The position numbers were made by a program, and so were the translations under genes. Positions 46,306 through 58,679 of a stretch of DNA of 64,000 nt are shown here, piece after piece (position 1 is the stretch's first letter; each line of letters starts with the position of its first letter). The notes below the pieces were generated by a model. That model ran no database searches. It worked only from the letters and a program-made list of their open reading frames with translations, and was not told the origin of the DNA. Source of the DNA: Acephala macrosclerotiorum (Eukaryota > Ascomycota > Leotiomycetes > Helotiales > Mollisiaceae); contig MU119221.1 in assembly GCA_014904845.1 (NCBI GenBank), forward strand, positions 62,001 to 126,000, given 5' to 3'.

Positions 46306-48264
46306 CTAGAAAGAGTCATCATCCGAATCAAAATAGTAATCGGGCTCCTCCTCGGTGGTCGCATCTGTCGCATAGTTGGCAGCTTTTCCCTTCTCCCACT
46401 GGTCTAGTCTCGCTCTTTGCTTGGTCGTTAGTCTGAATCGTTCCTCGTACGCATCACGAATCACCCGCTTCGTACGGTACTTAAAAGTTCCTGGATGAGA
46501 TACTACGAACATCACTGCGTTGAAAAGCTTCATGATGTCCTTTGTCTCGTCTCTGAACTGAGCGTGCAATATCAGATACAAGAGCTGGAAGGCTGTATCG
46601 CGTGCCAAACCCTTGTTACCGGGAATTGGTCGTCTTTCGTCAGGGTCGTAGTCCGTTTTGCCCACTTTGAGATTGGCAATTACCTGGTCGATAGACAGGC
46701 CGCTTAGAACATCAACGTCGAGGAATTTGTACGTTTGGAAGAGAATACGGTATTGAGAAAGGTCGGTAGGCAGAGATCGAAAACATTGGCGGTAGCCCAA
46801 TTCAACTCCTTTGAGGGCCACATCGAAGAGATTGATTGGCTCATGAATAAATTCGGTTGCTTCCGGCTGAGTAACCTTTTGGAGTCGAACAAAGGATTCC
46901 AAGTACGGTATCTTAGGCACATGAACGCTGTAATCCACGCCTCCAATTCTGACTGTAGCTTTGGGATCATCTCCCATGGTTCTCATCTGCAAGGTCTCCC
47001 GTTAGCGCCATAATCCACAGTGTCGAATGTACCTTACCGTAGACATGCCTTCTCGCCCTGTTTGAGCAATCTCGGGTCCTTGTATGCCGCCATTTTGTGT
47101 GCCAGTCTCCCTATCAAGATTATACCCATCATCCCATTTCGAATACAAGTCTTTTGGCAGCATCTCTTTCCTTTCAGCCTCGCAGAGCACTAGCTTATCT
47201 CCCTCTACTTTATACTTGAGGACAGCTTTACCCCCACACTCCTTCACGAGATTGATGATTTTTCGAATCAATGCTGCCAGTTTCCTTAGGTCATTCTGCT
47301 TACGTTCTTCCCAACTCTTAACTGCAGCGGCGACATCTTCAACCACTGGCCTCCGAAAAGTACCATTCTGGTGATATGCTCGCACAAGCTTAGGAGTTTG
47401 AGATACCCAGAGCTGTGGTGCGACCTCTTCAATCTCAAGCGACTTATGTAAAACTCGTGTTTTGATTTCGAGGGTTGATTCCAGCGGTACTACCCGGCCT
47501 TCCTCTTTGATTAACAATTTGGACCCAGTAGGAATGATACTTGGAGAGCTGTTGGCTGGAGATAGAGACAATGCTCCCAACATGCTTGAGAGACCGTCCT
47601 GTGTGTGGTCCTTTGCTTTGGAAGAAGACGATCTTGTATCAGTGTCAACGTATCCGTCCGTTTCGTGGCGGACAATGAAATTCAAGTCACTGAAGCGGTA
47701 CGAGATGATTCTGTGATGTCCGGTGCTACCGCTGATCTGGGTAATAGTATACGCTTTCTCGAATTCGTGACCAAAGCCCTTGAATTCTTGTGGTCCGATA
47801 TACTCCAAAGTCTTGGCCTCGTCACGGCAGAATATTGCGGTATTCTTCGTTACCTCAATGTGGATGGTGAATGCTTCGAGCCCGTTTCTAGTGGAGCTAG
47901 GGTCAATGAATGAGAGGAGCTTGCGGATGTTGTTTCGATCAGTCACAACATCAGTCGAACGGATATCGAATGAAGGATGTGTGATGTATAACGCACGAAA
48001 CAGCGGTTCAAGAGGGCTTTCCGGATGGCGAGCTGCATTCTGAGCGATGTAGATGAGGCCAGAGTCCTTTTTCAGTTGTCGAGAAATTCCTGAAGCCGGC
48101 CAAAGAGCAGGACTGCCAGGGACGGCGATTGTAGGCGTGGCATGAGGCGCCTCGATCCAGTTATAAGAGGACAGGGGCTTGACATCAGTGATTGAAGCCA
48201 ACGCAGGGGTTTTGAGTTCTTGGAGATCCACGCGAGAGATCTCGGATACGGTAATAGATGCCAT
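46306..48264 (-). CDS. Two-domain uncharacterised fungal protein
   Basis: A 635-residue protein joined from 47038-48264 and 46306-46986 by a 51-base intron with GTAAGG, a GCTAAC branch site and TTGCAG; the splice turns two long frames into one. The N-terminal part (LIYIAQNAARHPESPLEPLF, ITHPSFDIRSTDVVTDRNNI, IEVTKNTAIFCRDE, ISGSTGHHRIISYRF) belongs to a conserved fungal family whose members carry a misleading geranylgeranyl-pyrophosphate-synthetase label in databases; it has no prenyl-synthase DDxxD motif. The C-terminal part (ATVRIGGVDYSVHVPKIPYL, QCFRSLPTDLSQYRILFQTY) has the outline of a BTB-like fold. The start at 48264 has an ACCATGG context. The acidic Asp/Ser end is unusual. Function unknown. 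Confidence 0.75.
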
Positions 48265-48464
48265 GGTTGAAGCTGTTGCAAACAAGGTTGATCTAGAGGC
48301 AGTGGTGAGGGATGAAATGAAAATGTCGCAGTGGGCTGATTTCTGAAAAGCATCCGTTTCCTCTTCTTAGCTGATCGGGCAATTGACGTTACACCGCATA
48401 CTCCTACACCACCAATCAAATCAAGCTCTAAGCCATGCGTCGTGACGAGTAAATAATAAATTCA

Positions 48465-48905
48465 TTTATCCATTTCATAATATTAAATGTTATTTTTCTC
48501 TTAAACTTTATTCTCCGCGGAACCTCGTGCTCGCTAATTATATATTATTTATCGAAATATTTTATATAATATTATATTATTTAATTTATAACGACAATTT
48601 TAAACTTTTAATTTAAATTTAATAATAAATTTTATAAACTGTTTTAAAAATTTTTTTTAATAAAATTTTATTTATTAATTTCGAAATTTTTATATTAATA
48701 TTTATATATAAATTAATTAATTATTAAAATTTATAATTTTTTTTTCGAAAAAATTATATTAATTTTTTATTAAATTTATATTTATTTATAATAAAATTTA
48801 ATTTTATATAAAAATAATTTATATTTATAAAATTAATTATAAATAATTATTTATTATATAAAAAATAATAAAATTATTATAATTTTAAAAAATTTCTAGT
48901 TTAAT
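48465..48905. repeat. Second AT-rich, RIP-like block
   Basis: About 440 bases of the same kind as the larger block: almost only A and T, with several of the few remaining C bases in CpG (TTCGAA, AACGAC, ATCGAA). Together the two blocks flank the uncharacterised two-domain gene. Confidence 0.65.
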
Positions 48906-50185
48906 TAGAAAAATATTGTTTTTACACGTGATAATCATCTCACGTATAGGGTTTTTATAAGCACTTTAAAAGTGGAAAGGGTTAAAAGTTTAAATTTACA
49001 CTTAACTTTTTTACTACCCACCCAATACCTATCCATGCAGCGGCCTAACGACCTCCCACATGCAGACCTCATTGGCGACCTTGGCTTGAGCTCCTTGATC
49101 TTGTTTCTTCGATGTTGAAAAGTGCCTCCACTGCATATACAAGCTGGATAGTGAGATGCCCACCGATAAACGGGCTGAGTGAGACTGTTACATCTTTTCA
49201 AAATGACTCAAACATACGCATGATACTGGTATCAATTACATGTGGAGGCACAGGGTAAGTTCCAATCTAGATATCCTTTATTCCACAAGTTCAGTATGAC
49301 ATGGTTGACTTTATTCTTTTTCGACATCTTGGATCTCACAGCAGCGTCACGTGCATATCTTCTCGAACCGCAATAGAACCCTATAATGGAAGAAAAGCCC
49401 TATTCCGTATATATAGAATGGGCCATCAGAAGGGCGTCACTATGATCAAGTACAGAATGCGAAATTCCTTTGAAGAGGTAGATTGTCAAGCAACAATAGG
49501 TGGGGGAAATGTTCAACACTAATATTTTGTGTGCAGAAAGTCATCACAATACAGGATCGGAAGACTGATCTTGCATCCTTGACTTTTTCAAATAGTCGCT
49601 CCTCAGAAAGCGATATTGGCGGTGGTCGGTTAGAGTATTTGCGAGCAGCTTTGACCTAGATTTTATTTTGGGGTGAATATCTTTTCTTATCCTCATTCGG
49701 CAACCGAAGCTAGGTGAAGGATATAAATATATTTCGCGGGAAGAGAGAGGAACCGAACCAGTAAGACAATTCTGATATACTGCGACTGGGTTTTCCATCG
49801 TGCTCTTGACGGTGGTTGATGAAAAGTATTCTGGCATTCTTGTCCTTGGTGCACAATAATTCGACCGAGGCGAAGTCTTGCGCGTTGTATCTTCTTGTTG
49901 ATACGCAGTGAATCTTAGAACTCATTAAAGCTAGCTTCTTTTCTTCGATATTCACAACTATCAAGATGAACTATCTACCTATTCAAGCTTGACCGATCTC
50001 CTACCAATCTCTGTTTTGCCAAATATATTCTGGGTTTGCAGAAATGAGTGTTGGTGTTTCCTTAAGCTTCAAGTATTCATAGAGGAAGATTTGCTGTCAT
50101 TCTGAGAATTATTTCGTTGTTGTCATTTTTGTTTTAAGGCAACGACAAGATAATGGGATCGAAGTTGAGGCGCGTCTGGTACTTT
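48906..50185. other. Intergenic, no gene recognised
   Basis: Normal composition returns after an ACACGTGATAATC stretch at the edge of the AT-rich block. Frames up to 97 codons without known domains. Confidence 0.4.
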
Positions 50186-50580
50186 CAGTGTGTCAAAAAA
50201 TAATCTAGTTAATCGATTATAATCATGATTATGATTATTATAATTTTGACGTGATCACACAAATTCCACTCAAATATTTAATGTTTTTAATAGAATTCAA
50301 GTCTATTAAGAGTAATATATGAACATATATTAATATAAAGTTGGTATAGGAATAACCCTCTTTTTTATTGCTGAGATTGGATATTGCACGTGATAAGGAC
50401 CTTTCGTAGTCTAGTCACATGCACTTCATTTGAGCCTCACTAAGCCTATATAGGATCTAGCCACATGATAATTATAATAATCGATTATAATTATGATTAT
50501 TGATTAGATTATGATTAGATTATGATTAGATTATGATTATAGAGGCATAATCTAATCCAATCTAATCATTTAACACACTG
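50186..50580. mobile_element. 395-base hAT-like MITE
   Basis: Ends are CAGTGTGTCAAA (left) and, inverted, CAGTGTGTTAAA (right). Flanking eight-base sequences GGTACTTT and GCTGCTTT match at six positions, fitting a decayed 8-base hAT target duplication. The inside is rich in GATTATGATTA-type direct repeats at both ends and codes for nothing. Confidence 0.6.
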
Positions 50581-50663
50581 GCTGCTTTTCAAGCTTGGTA
50601 TTGAAACGAAGAAACAAACGATTATCACAGATGTGATATGAATTTACGTACGTCATCCTTATA

Positions 50664-53600
50664 TCAACTTAAATATGGTTCAATATCACAATCATCCTCC
50701 GCATCAAACTTCTCTATCTTCCTCTCCAACCCGCCACCCCTCCCCCTTCCCTTCTCTAACTCTGCTATCCTCCCTTCCTCTGTAATCCATCCTCCCAAAT
50801 CCTCTTCCGTAACAAACAGCCCAATTGGTGGACTCGTAACATCAGGCAGCTCGTCTAAATGTACCGTATCCCCATCATAAACCCACATCTCCTTGATCCT
50901 CCTATCTTTAATCGAATTCAAACTCCCGATCAAAATTGTGCCTTTGCGTCCGATTGCTCCTTCACTGGGAGGGAAATACTGCACACTCCTCACTCTGGCC
51001 GAATCCGGTAAGAATATCTCGTTCTTTGGCACCGTAACCATTTCTTCCTTCTTCCTATTTCGATCATCCGTGTTTCGCTCTGAGCGAGAAAGAAGAGATG
51101 TGGGTGGGAAGAGAGCTATTCTAAACATCCTCAGCTTCATACTGCTACAAACCACATACAGGAATCCTTTAGTCCATGTTAATGAGAATGGGAGCTGTGA
51201 TGCTGAGATAGATGCGAATACACCGAGAAATATCTTGACACGATGGACGAGTATTGGTGGAGCACGGGTTGTTTTCGACGCCGAGAGACGATGTGTTGTG
51301 ATGAAAAGGGAGATTCCAAGCAAGGGCTTCCTATCATCCTTACTTGTTTCCTTCCTATCCTCTGATTTAGAGCGCTTGGGTCTAGGGAGTGTTTGTGCTT
51401 CCAGCAACGCGAGGTGTAGATGTGCGCCATCGGCAGAGAATTGAGGTTTGATGAAGACATGTCGTGCTATAAATCCGATTAATATAATTGTTGGAAGCGG
51501 AAGAGGAAAAAAGAGACTCACATTTCTTGCTGGTTACCCTGGCTTTGCGAATGAAATGAGTCTTCTGCTCAAAGTCCACGAATAGGATATCGCCCCCGTA
51601 CAATGGCCACACAGCCAAGCCTTTCATCGGATGAAAAGCCGGAGTCGATCCGTATAGCATTATGGGTAGCGGATGCCTGTATTGCCAACATACCCTTGGC
51701 TCTTTCTCACTGAAGTCCACAATTGTAATCATACCCTTTTGAACGTTAGAATTTGGGAAGTATCTCCCGATCGGGCCCTCGTCATCCGAGGATCCTCCAC
51801 CATGCCTCCTTTCCTCCTCAGAATCTGAATAGAACTGAACTCGTTCGTCATCGGAATCGTCAAAAGGTGCAAATTCTAGGGCTGGTCGTTCGACGTCCGA
51901 GTCCGAGTTTGAATGTGACTCGGTTTCTGCAGCGGAAGAGGCGGATGAAGAGCCGGTGTCGCCATCTTGATCGCTGGAAATACCCAAGTCATTTTCAAGA
52001 TCTGTGGAGCCCTCGCTCCAGTCTTCGTCACCGGAGTCGAGCTCGATGGACTCGGATGAAGATTCGGAGTCTATCTGGTGAGTTTCAGACTCTGCTTCGC
52101 TGGCGACTCGAGATTCAGGATCCGAGTCCTTGGTATCCGTGTCTTCATGATCGGAGTTTCCAGAAGTGGGATTTGGGGTTTTCTTTGCAGTTTTCTTGTC
52201 TTTGATAGACTTTGAGGAAGATACTGTGGACAGGTAGCTTTCATCGGAATTCTCATCTTCCGCGGGGACACTCTCTTCTTTCTTCTCTTCTAAGGCAGAA
52301 CTTGGAGCTGAGAGGTGCTTAGGGGGCTTCTGGCGGGAGACAAGAGCAACATATTGGTCTCGGCTTGTGAAATCTTCGAAGTACCAGGGAATGCCATCAT
52401 TTGTCTTTTTCTCCCCTACACCAGACCTTTGAACATAGACTCCGTCTCCGTCCTTGGCGAAGACTTGCGATCCGAGGCGAAGGAATGAGAGATCCGGACT
52501 AAATTTCACTGGTATGAGAGTCTTGTGTCCCACTGAAGCTTGGGTATAATGCTCCCAATAGCACTCATTGCGGTCGAGGGAGATACACTGTTGCGATTTT
52601 AATGTCGGAGTACTTCCTAGTCGAATACCCCATGTTTCGACCTGAAAGTCGAGAAATGTAGATTGTGCTGGCCTGTTCATCTCTTAGCAAGACTAAACAG
52701 AGCCGAAATGGAACCGCAAAGCTTACTCCTTAGATGCGAAATGGACAATTGCTACCTCCTTCCCATCGAGTCCGAAGGCATCTATACAAATCCTGGCTTT
52801 AGCCTTACTTAGCCTCCTCTTCGGGGCCGCATCATTCGCCACCATAAAACTCTCATAGCGGCCGGGACTTCGACTTAAGAAAGACTGTGGTCCCAGCGTT
52901 CCCCAAAGAATCCTGTCAACCTCTCCAACATGAGCTGTATTTCGGCAGTGACTAGAACAAGTTGGTTTATGAAGAAACCATCTCCATTCAGAGACAAAAG
53001 CCCGATATTCCCTTTCAAAGGCCAGCCCACTAGTACCTTTGGTCTTTGTGAACCATTTGGGGAAGACTCTCTTAAGCCATTTGTACCGATCGCCTACACT
53101 AGTGAGGACATAGATACCGAAATGGGACTCGACGAACAAGCTCTGCAGTTGCAAGGTCGTGACAAAGTTTGGAGATTTGAGGAACTCTTCTACGCTGGTA
53201 CGTAGCATGGGTGACTCTTTGGCATTGTCGAGGTGCTTGTCCCAGTATTTAGATGAGTATCTAAGGAGATGATGCGTTGCAATGTCCTCGCCGGAGGATG
53301 TTGTCCAAGACTCTTTAGTCTCGGTGGATGTGTTTTGAAGAAGGGTTGCGTATTTGTCCAGCCGCAGATAGGAAAGACAAGCACGTCCAATTATCCTTTC
53401 TGAGATGATATGTTTGTCATCACACTCGCCCGTGCCATCGAGTAAGATGTCTGGATGTTGAAGAAGGAAAGATTTGACTGTGGAATGAAAAAGTCTGCAA
53501 TAATCATTGCCGGCATGAGCAGGGTCATGGTCTATGACTACCAATGGAGCGAAAATTTTCTTGGTGAAGTTAAGGAATATCATGTCGTCTTTCTGATCGG

Positions 53601-55656
53601 CCTCATCAGAAGTAATCCAAACCGCTTCAATGATTTCGTGTATTGTAAGACGTCTTCTGGCAAAGACAACCAGGGAAAGGATTTTGCTGCACTTATTAGC
53701 GAATGAAGTTTTGAATGTTTGTACGGAAAACTTACGCAGCGTACTCCCTCTCGGTATCGGACTTGTACTTGCCAAGAATGCGTTTGTAGTACCCATCAAG
53801 ATCGCTAGGTAAACCAGTCTTGATAAAATGCTTCAGCTTACGAAGACTTGGAATCGATAGCGTGATTTCCTTGACCATCAGCGTAGCCCAGAGAAAGTGG
53901 CCATCCGCACGGTCCTGTAATTCTTTTAATGCCCAACTGTGGGTTGCTTCGTCCAGCTCAATGTCGCAAATTCCAGGGAGTTCTTTGCATAGGTACAGGT
54001 GAACTGAGGATTTGATATGTTCTTGAATGTCCACAGCATACTCTCCAAGCCACTTCCTGAATAGAGGTCGATCCTGGGTACTGAACCAAACTCGGACTTT
54101 ATCTGGAAAGGATCTTGCTAGTTCTAAGACGAACTCGATGATCTTCGTTGCTTCTTTCTGTCGAGCTCCGGAATCCTCCTCATCTAGACCATCAAGGAAA
54201 AGGAAAACTTTAGGAAGTTCGGGAAGAAGTGAGCGGATTAACGTCTGTATGTTCTTGAAATTATCAGCGGCTTCCGCAGTGTTGACTCGTAAGTTCTCGG
54301 GAACGGTCCTGTTTCGGTGCCAGTATTCTTCGAACAATTGAGTAGCTAGGTTGTAGGAAAGTTGCCTCGCAGTTGTCTGCTCATCGAAATGAAAGAATTG
54401 GAATGCTACGACTGGAGAATCCGGTAATGATACAACGTGTGATATGGCATGAGAACACAGTGTTGATTTGCCCGAACCAGGTTGAGCGTAAAGCCAGAGG
54501 ATTGGTTGTGAATGTACGTCATTTGTCCAATTATCGTACCAAGGCGCAGTGATCAACCAGTCGCAAGTATTTCCGCATCTGTTGTCAAGATTATCTCCAT
54601 GGAGTTTAGTACTGGATCCATTTTCTGCTCGTCTCTGGAGCCACTGGCTCATTTCAGAATAGTACCGTTCTGTGAGTGTGAGCTCCTTGCTAATGAAAGG
54701 GTGGGCAGTTTCTACCTCGTTGAGCTATATCATGTTCTTCGAGGACTTTCTCTCGGAACTCCGCGTTCACCTTTCTTTCCAGCCTGCTTTCCATTCTCTC
54801 AAGGCCAGCTTCTCGTCTCTCTTTCTCCGAATCCTGTCTCTCTCCTCTGGCCTTTCGTCCTTCGACAATCGGCCACAGTTTGTCAATCTTATTAACTTCC
54901 TCACCCAAATCATCAATTATTGATTGAATTTTCTTTGTACTGAATGATGTAGCAGCTCGCATGATCGTATTGAGGCCTGACTAGTCAGTGGCTACTCTGA
55001 ATCTTAGAGGGAAGAGACTCACTAATGCGATTACACTCCTTGTCGATTGCACTCCAAAACCGAAACACGTGCACATAGGTATTGCAAAGGTACCTTTGCA
55101 TGTCATCAGAGTCTCCCCATAGCTCGTCGCACCACTTTAGTCGTTCCAGCTGAAACTTTAGCAAATCCAGCTGACCGCGAATCTTCTCAAACAGCTCAAA
55201 GTACCGGTCGAGATCCTATGTTTTTAGTTTCTAGTATCAATACCTAGATAAGGATATCGCCCTCACATTTACGATAACCTTCAAACATCCCCATATTATT
55301 GCTGATGGGAAGGGATCAGCTTGGCCTGCAAAACGTTAGTGCCTCATATCAGATAAGATGGTGATGACCCCACATAGAGTTTCTATGATTCCTTCATAGT
55401 CTTTCAAAATCTTGACCACGGGACCAATGATCTTTCTTATCATTCTGGTGCTAGTCTTTTGAGAATGTTTCACTTCGATCATTCTGACAGCCTCCTCAAC
55501 CGACTCCGCCGCGGCAGCATCATGCTCAGCGAGAATGGCAGAACTGCACGATAGCAAAAAGTTATATTTGTGGGACTTTTTCTTCTTGAAAAGGGAGTCT
55601 CGCCATTCGATGAATGCTTTCTGGAATGCTGTGTCTGGACTATAAAGATTGGCCAT
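50664..55656 (-). CDS. NACHT/STAND NTPase, NLR-like
   Basis: A 1534-residue protein from eight exons: 55374-55656, 55267-55325, 55023-55215, 54771-54976, 53736-54685, 52727-53686, 51522-52672, 50664-51466 (4605 bases). The N-terminal helical domain runs from MANLYSPDTAFQKAFIEW to a charged coiled coil. The NACHT-type NTPase has P-loop YAQPGSGKST (313-322) and Walker B VFLFLDGLDE (407-416), then a winged-helix-like LTIHEIIEAVWI. A Ser/Asp/Glu-rich acidic linker lies at about 1015-1170, and a beta-rich C-terminal part (ARVTSKK, RHVFIKPQFSADGAHLHLAL) follows; clear WD, ankyrin or TPR repeats are not visible. STAND proteins of this kind act as molecular switches in fungal non-self recognition; here that role is inference. 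Confidence 0.88.
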
Positions 55657-56175
55657 CAATACAGTAACAGAGTTTGAAAATGCTGCTCTTACACATTTGT
55701 TTCCATTGCGATAGTCCCTTTTAATGTTCCAAGTCACGCAAGGCTCTTATATATGCGTCGTGAAATGGCGATAATTCTTCCCTGCTAGCATGATGATATG
55801 TTAGAGGAGAAAGAATATGAGAGACTCCTGCCGCAAGTCCTACAAGTTGGGGGTCGTGCGGGGCACAGAAGCTGAGCTTCATGTGAGGCAGGGAAGAGCA
55901 ACTAATCCACATTGAGTCACCGACTATTTGGGGGCGGGCGATTGGTGAGCAGAGCTTCAACATACCCATGCGGGCAACGGTGCGGGTGCCTGTATCGTGC
56001 CAGGGTAATGAGTGCTTCGAACCTAATTTAGCGACCCACATAGCCTATCAATACCAGTAGCTGCAGCATCAACAAGGCTCTGCTGTTGGTGCATAAAAGC
56101 CGTGCATAAGGCTTCTGTAATGTTTGCAATGTCATTTTTCTTGAAGAGACACCTTTTCGCGCGTCGCAGGTCGCA
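55657..56175. promoter_or_regulatory. Divergent promoter between STAND and AAA genes
   Basis: 519 bases between two start codons facing away from each other. A 106-codon minus-strand frame lies in it but gives no domain and cannot be joined in phase to the STAND gene. Confidence 0.45.
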
Positions 56176-58511
56176 ATGAGCAATCCAGCAATAAACAAGA
56201 AGACTTCGGCATTTCCAGAGAACGGAGGTGAGTCAGTGTACGAAATTACTAGCAGAATGAACGACAGAGAGGAAAAGGATAGTACAGAACAGAAGTCGGA
56301 CGAGAAAAGGAAAGTCGTAGAGGAGAAGGAGAAAGAGAAGACCGAGGCCACTCGGATTGTACGATACGATGATATGTGAGCCACTCCATTGCCATAATCA
56401 AAGCCAATCGCTGACAGATGACGCGCTAGATTCGACTAGTAAGCCTGCAATGTTCCTCCTACGTTCCACCTGGTCGCAGAATTAATGCGGCTTTCTCTTC
56501 TCAGCAGATCTTATCAACGAAAACTCGTCAAAAGTGCGAAACCGAAAAAGAAGACCGACAGCAAGAAGCCGATTCTTATCGTGCGCCGATATTTCGACTA
56601 CAAGAATAGACACACGTCTACGACGGTTGATATAAAGAGTAAGGGCTTGGTAGATGTGCTGATCGACTGCAATGATGATGTTGAGGGTTTGGGATTGAAC
56701 AAAAATCCGCCTAGTGTAAGATATCTCGATACCCTTCGTGGAGAACTGAATCGCAGTTCAGTGTGTTCAGAGTGAGTCTGATAGTGAATAGGCGGATCCG
56801 AGCTTGTTCTATCATTCGCGACAAGCTTTAATGGGTCGGCTTGCACAAGAACAACAGAAGGAACCCTCTGTTCAAGATGAGATGTTAGTCGCTGATTTGA
56901 AAACAGCCCTCTTTTTTACCGAGGAGGAGCATGGAGTTGCCATTTCAGACATGTCAACGCTGCTTCCGGCTCAGGAATGCACCTGGGATTTACTATGGGC
57001 TTTGTTCAAGCCCAGTTCCTTAGTTTTTCACTACCACAAGTACACCCAACAGCCCAGCCTTCTACTCTTCAGGTGTGTGCACAAGAAGCAGCGCCAAGAT
57101 GGCACTTACTTCTGGAGAGTTGATTGCGATGTAGTAGCAGACTCGGGGGTCAGATTTGGTCTAGCACGATACCCGGAGAAAATCGAGATTGATCAGTTTC
57201 AAGGTGCAAGAAAAATAAGAGACTTAGATGTTGTGCCCTTGCAATTTACGGGAAGGGAATCGGAGCTTAGAAGTGTTTTGGGGGAGAGGGGAAGACGTTA
57301 TGTGACATTGAAGAAGAGTTATTGGGAAGTAAGTGGGTTGGCTGTCAGGGAGGAGAGAAATCCTAACCTCGAATGGGCGACGAAGCGATTCTCATTCAGC
57401 GTGAGTAAGGCATGATTTCCAGCGAGTCAAACACTAATAGAAACAGGCCTACGGACGAGTTATGATTGACAGTGCGGCTTTCAACACTCATAATCCAGAC
57501 TGCGAGTACATGGCGATTGTCCATTCCGTCATCGAGCGTGATAAGCTCACTGACGATCAATACTTGATCTGTTTGCCATATGCAGTAGGCTTCAGCTTTG
57601 GGAACAAAAGATGGGGTACAAGACTCCCTGCTTCTTTCAGATAGATACAATCTTCCCTACTAACAACAACCAGGTGGTTTTGCTGTCTCTAAGCTAGAGC
57701 CCATCGCCTGGGGGACCGAATCTTTCCAGTCCCTCGTCATGGAACCTAAACGTAAAAAGCTTATCCACAGTCTTGTGAAACAACACACTGTCGCCTCGGA
57801 CACATACGACGACCTGGTGGTGGGGAAAGGACGTGGTCTCGTCATTCTCTTGAGCGGAAATCCCGGATGTGGGAAAACACTGACCGCTGAAGCGGTTGCA
57901 GAAGTTACCCGAAAGCCTTTGTACACGATATCGGCCGGTGAGCTCGGAACGAGTCCTGAAAAGGTCGACCCAGCTTTAACTCTCGCTCTGGAACTTGCAC
58001 ACAGATGGGAAGCCGTCTTATTGCTTGATGAGGCGGACGTGTTCTTGCAAGCGAGAAACACCACAGATCTTGCCAGGAACGCTCTCGTATCGATCTTTTT
58101 GCGGCAGCTGGAGTACTACAAAGGAATCCTAGTACTGACTACCAATCGAGTCACAGATTGTGATCCAGCGTTCGAAAGCAGGATTCATGTTTCTTTGCAT
58201 TATCCAGATCTGGAATTTGATGCGAGGAAGAAGATCTGGAAGACGTTCATTATGAAAGCTCAAAAGGGCGAGAAAGACCCACAAGTCATTGAACTCGAGG
58301 AAATCGATCGCTTGGCTGCACATCCATTGAACGGGAGACAGGTATGTTCTTTGATTGTTGTGCTAAGGTGTCTTACTGAAATGTGTAGATCAAAAACTTG
58401 GTCGGGAGCGCGAGGTCGATTGCAAGAGAGAGTGGAGAGAACTTGGACGCTTCACACATCACGACGGTGCTCGATGTAATGTCAGATTGGAAGACTGTCA
58501 GAAGAGCCTGA
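56176..58511 (+). CDS. AAA+ ATPase with fungal N-terminal region
   Basis: A 662-residue AAA+ protein from seven exons: 56176-56375, 56430-56438, 56505-56715, 56792-57400, 57447-57615, 57674-58341, 58389-58511 (1989 bases). The N-terminal half is the fungal region that goes with this ATPase class (LLPAQECTWDLLWALFKPSS, FSFGNKRWG, then KLEPIAWG). The AAA domain has Walker A GNPGCGKT (461-468), Walker B LLLDEAD (about 515-521), sensor TTNR near 550 and a C-terminal lid. It resembles fungal ATPases of the Bcs1/ATAD-like size with a short single AAA domain. The second exon is only nine bases; both its flanking introns have usable signals. Divergent from the STAND gene, so co-regulation is possible. 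Confidence 0.87.
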
Positions 58512-58679
58512 AGTCGTGCTTTCAGACACCGAAGATATTTTCCTTCAGTTTTACAGTAGTAGTTAGCAAAGTTGAAGAAGCGCTACACAACCCTTCCAGC
58601 AACTTCAAAGCTATCTTCTATAATTTCCTATTTGCATAATTGGCAGGTAAATTACCCAATGCAATGGGGACAGGAATAG

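Noticed and set aside
46109..46309. 66-codon plus-strand frame reading like a mobile-element protein
   Set aside because: Too short, no neighbouring pieces, and the resemblance is only an impression.
55721..56041. 106-codon minus-strand frame upstream of the STAND start
   Set aside because: It cannot be spliced in phase to the STAND exon and the STAND N-terminus is complete without it.
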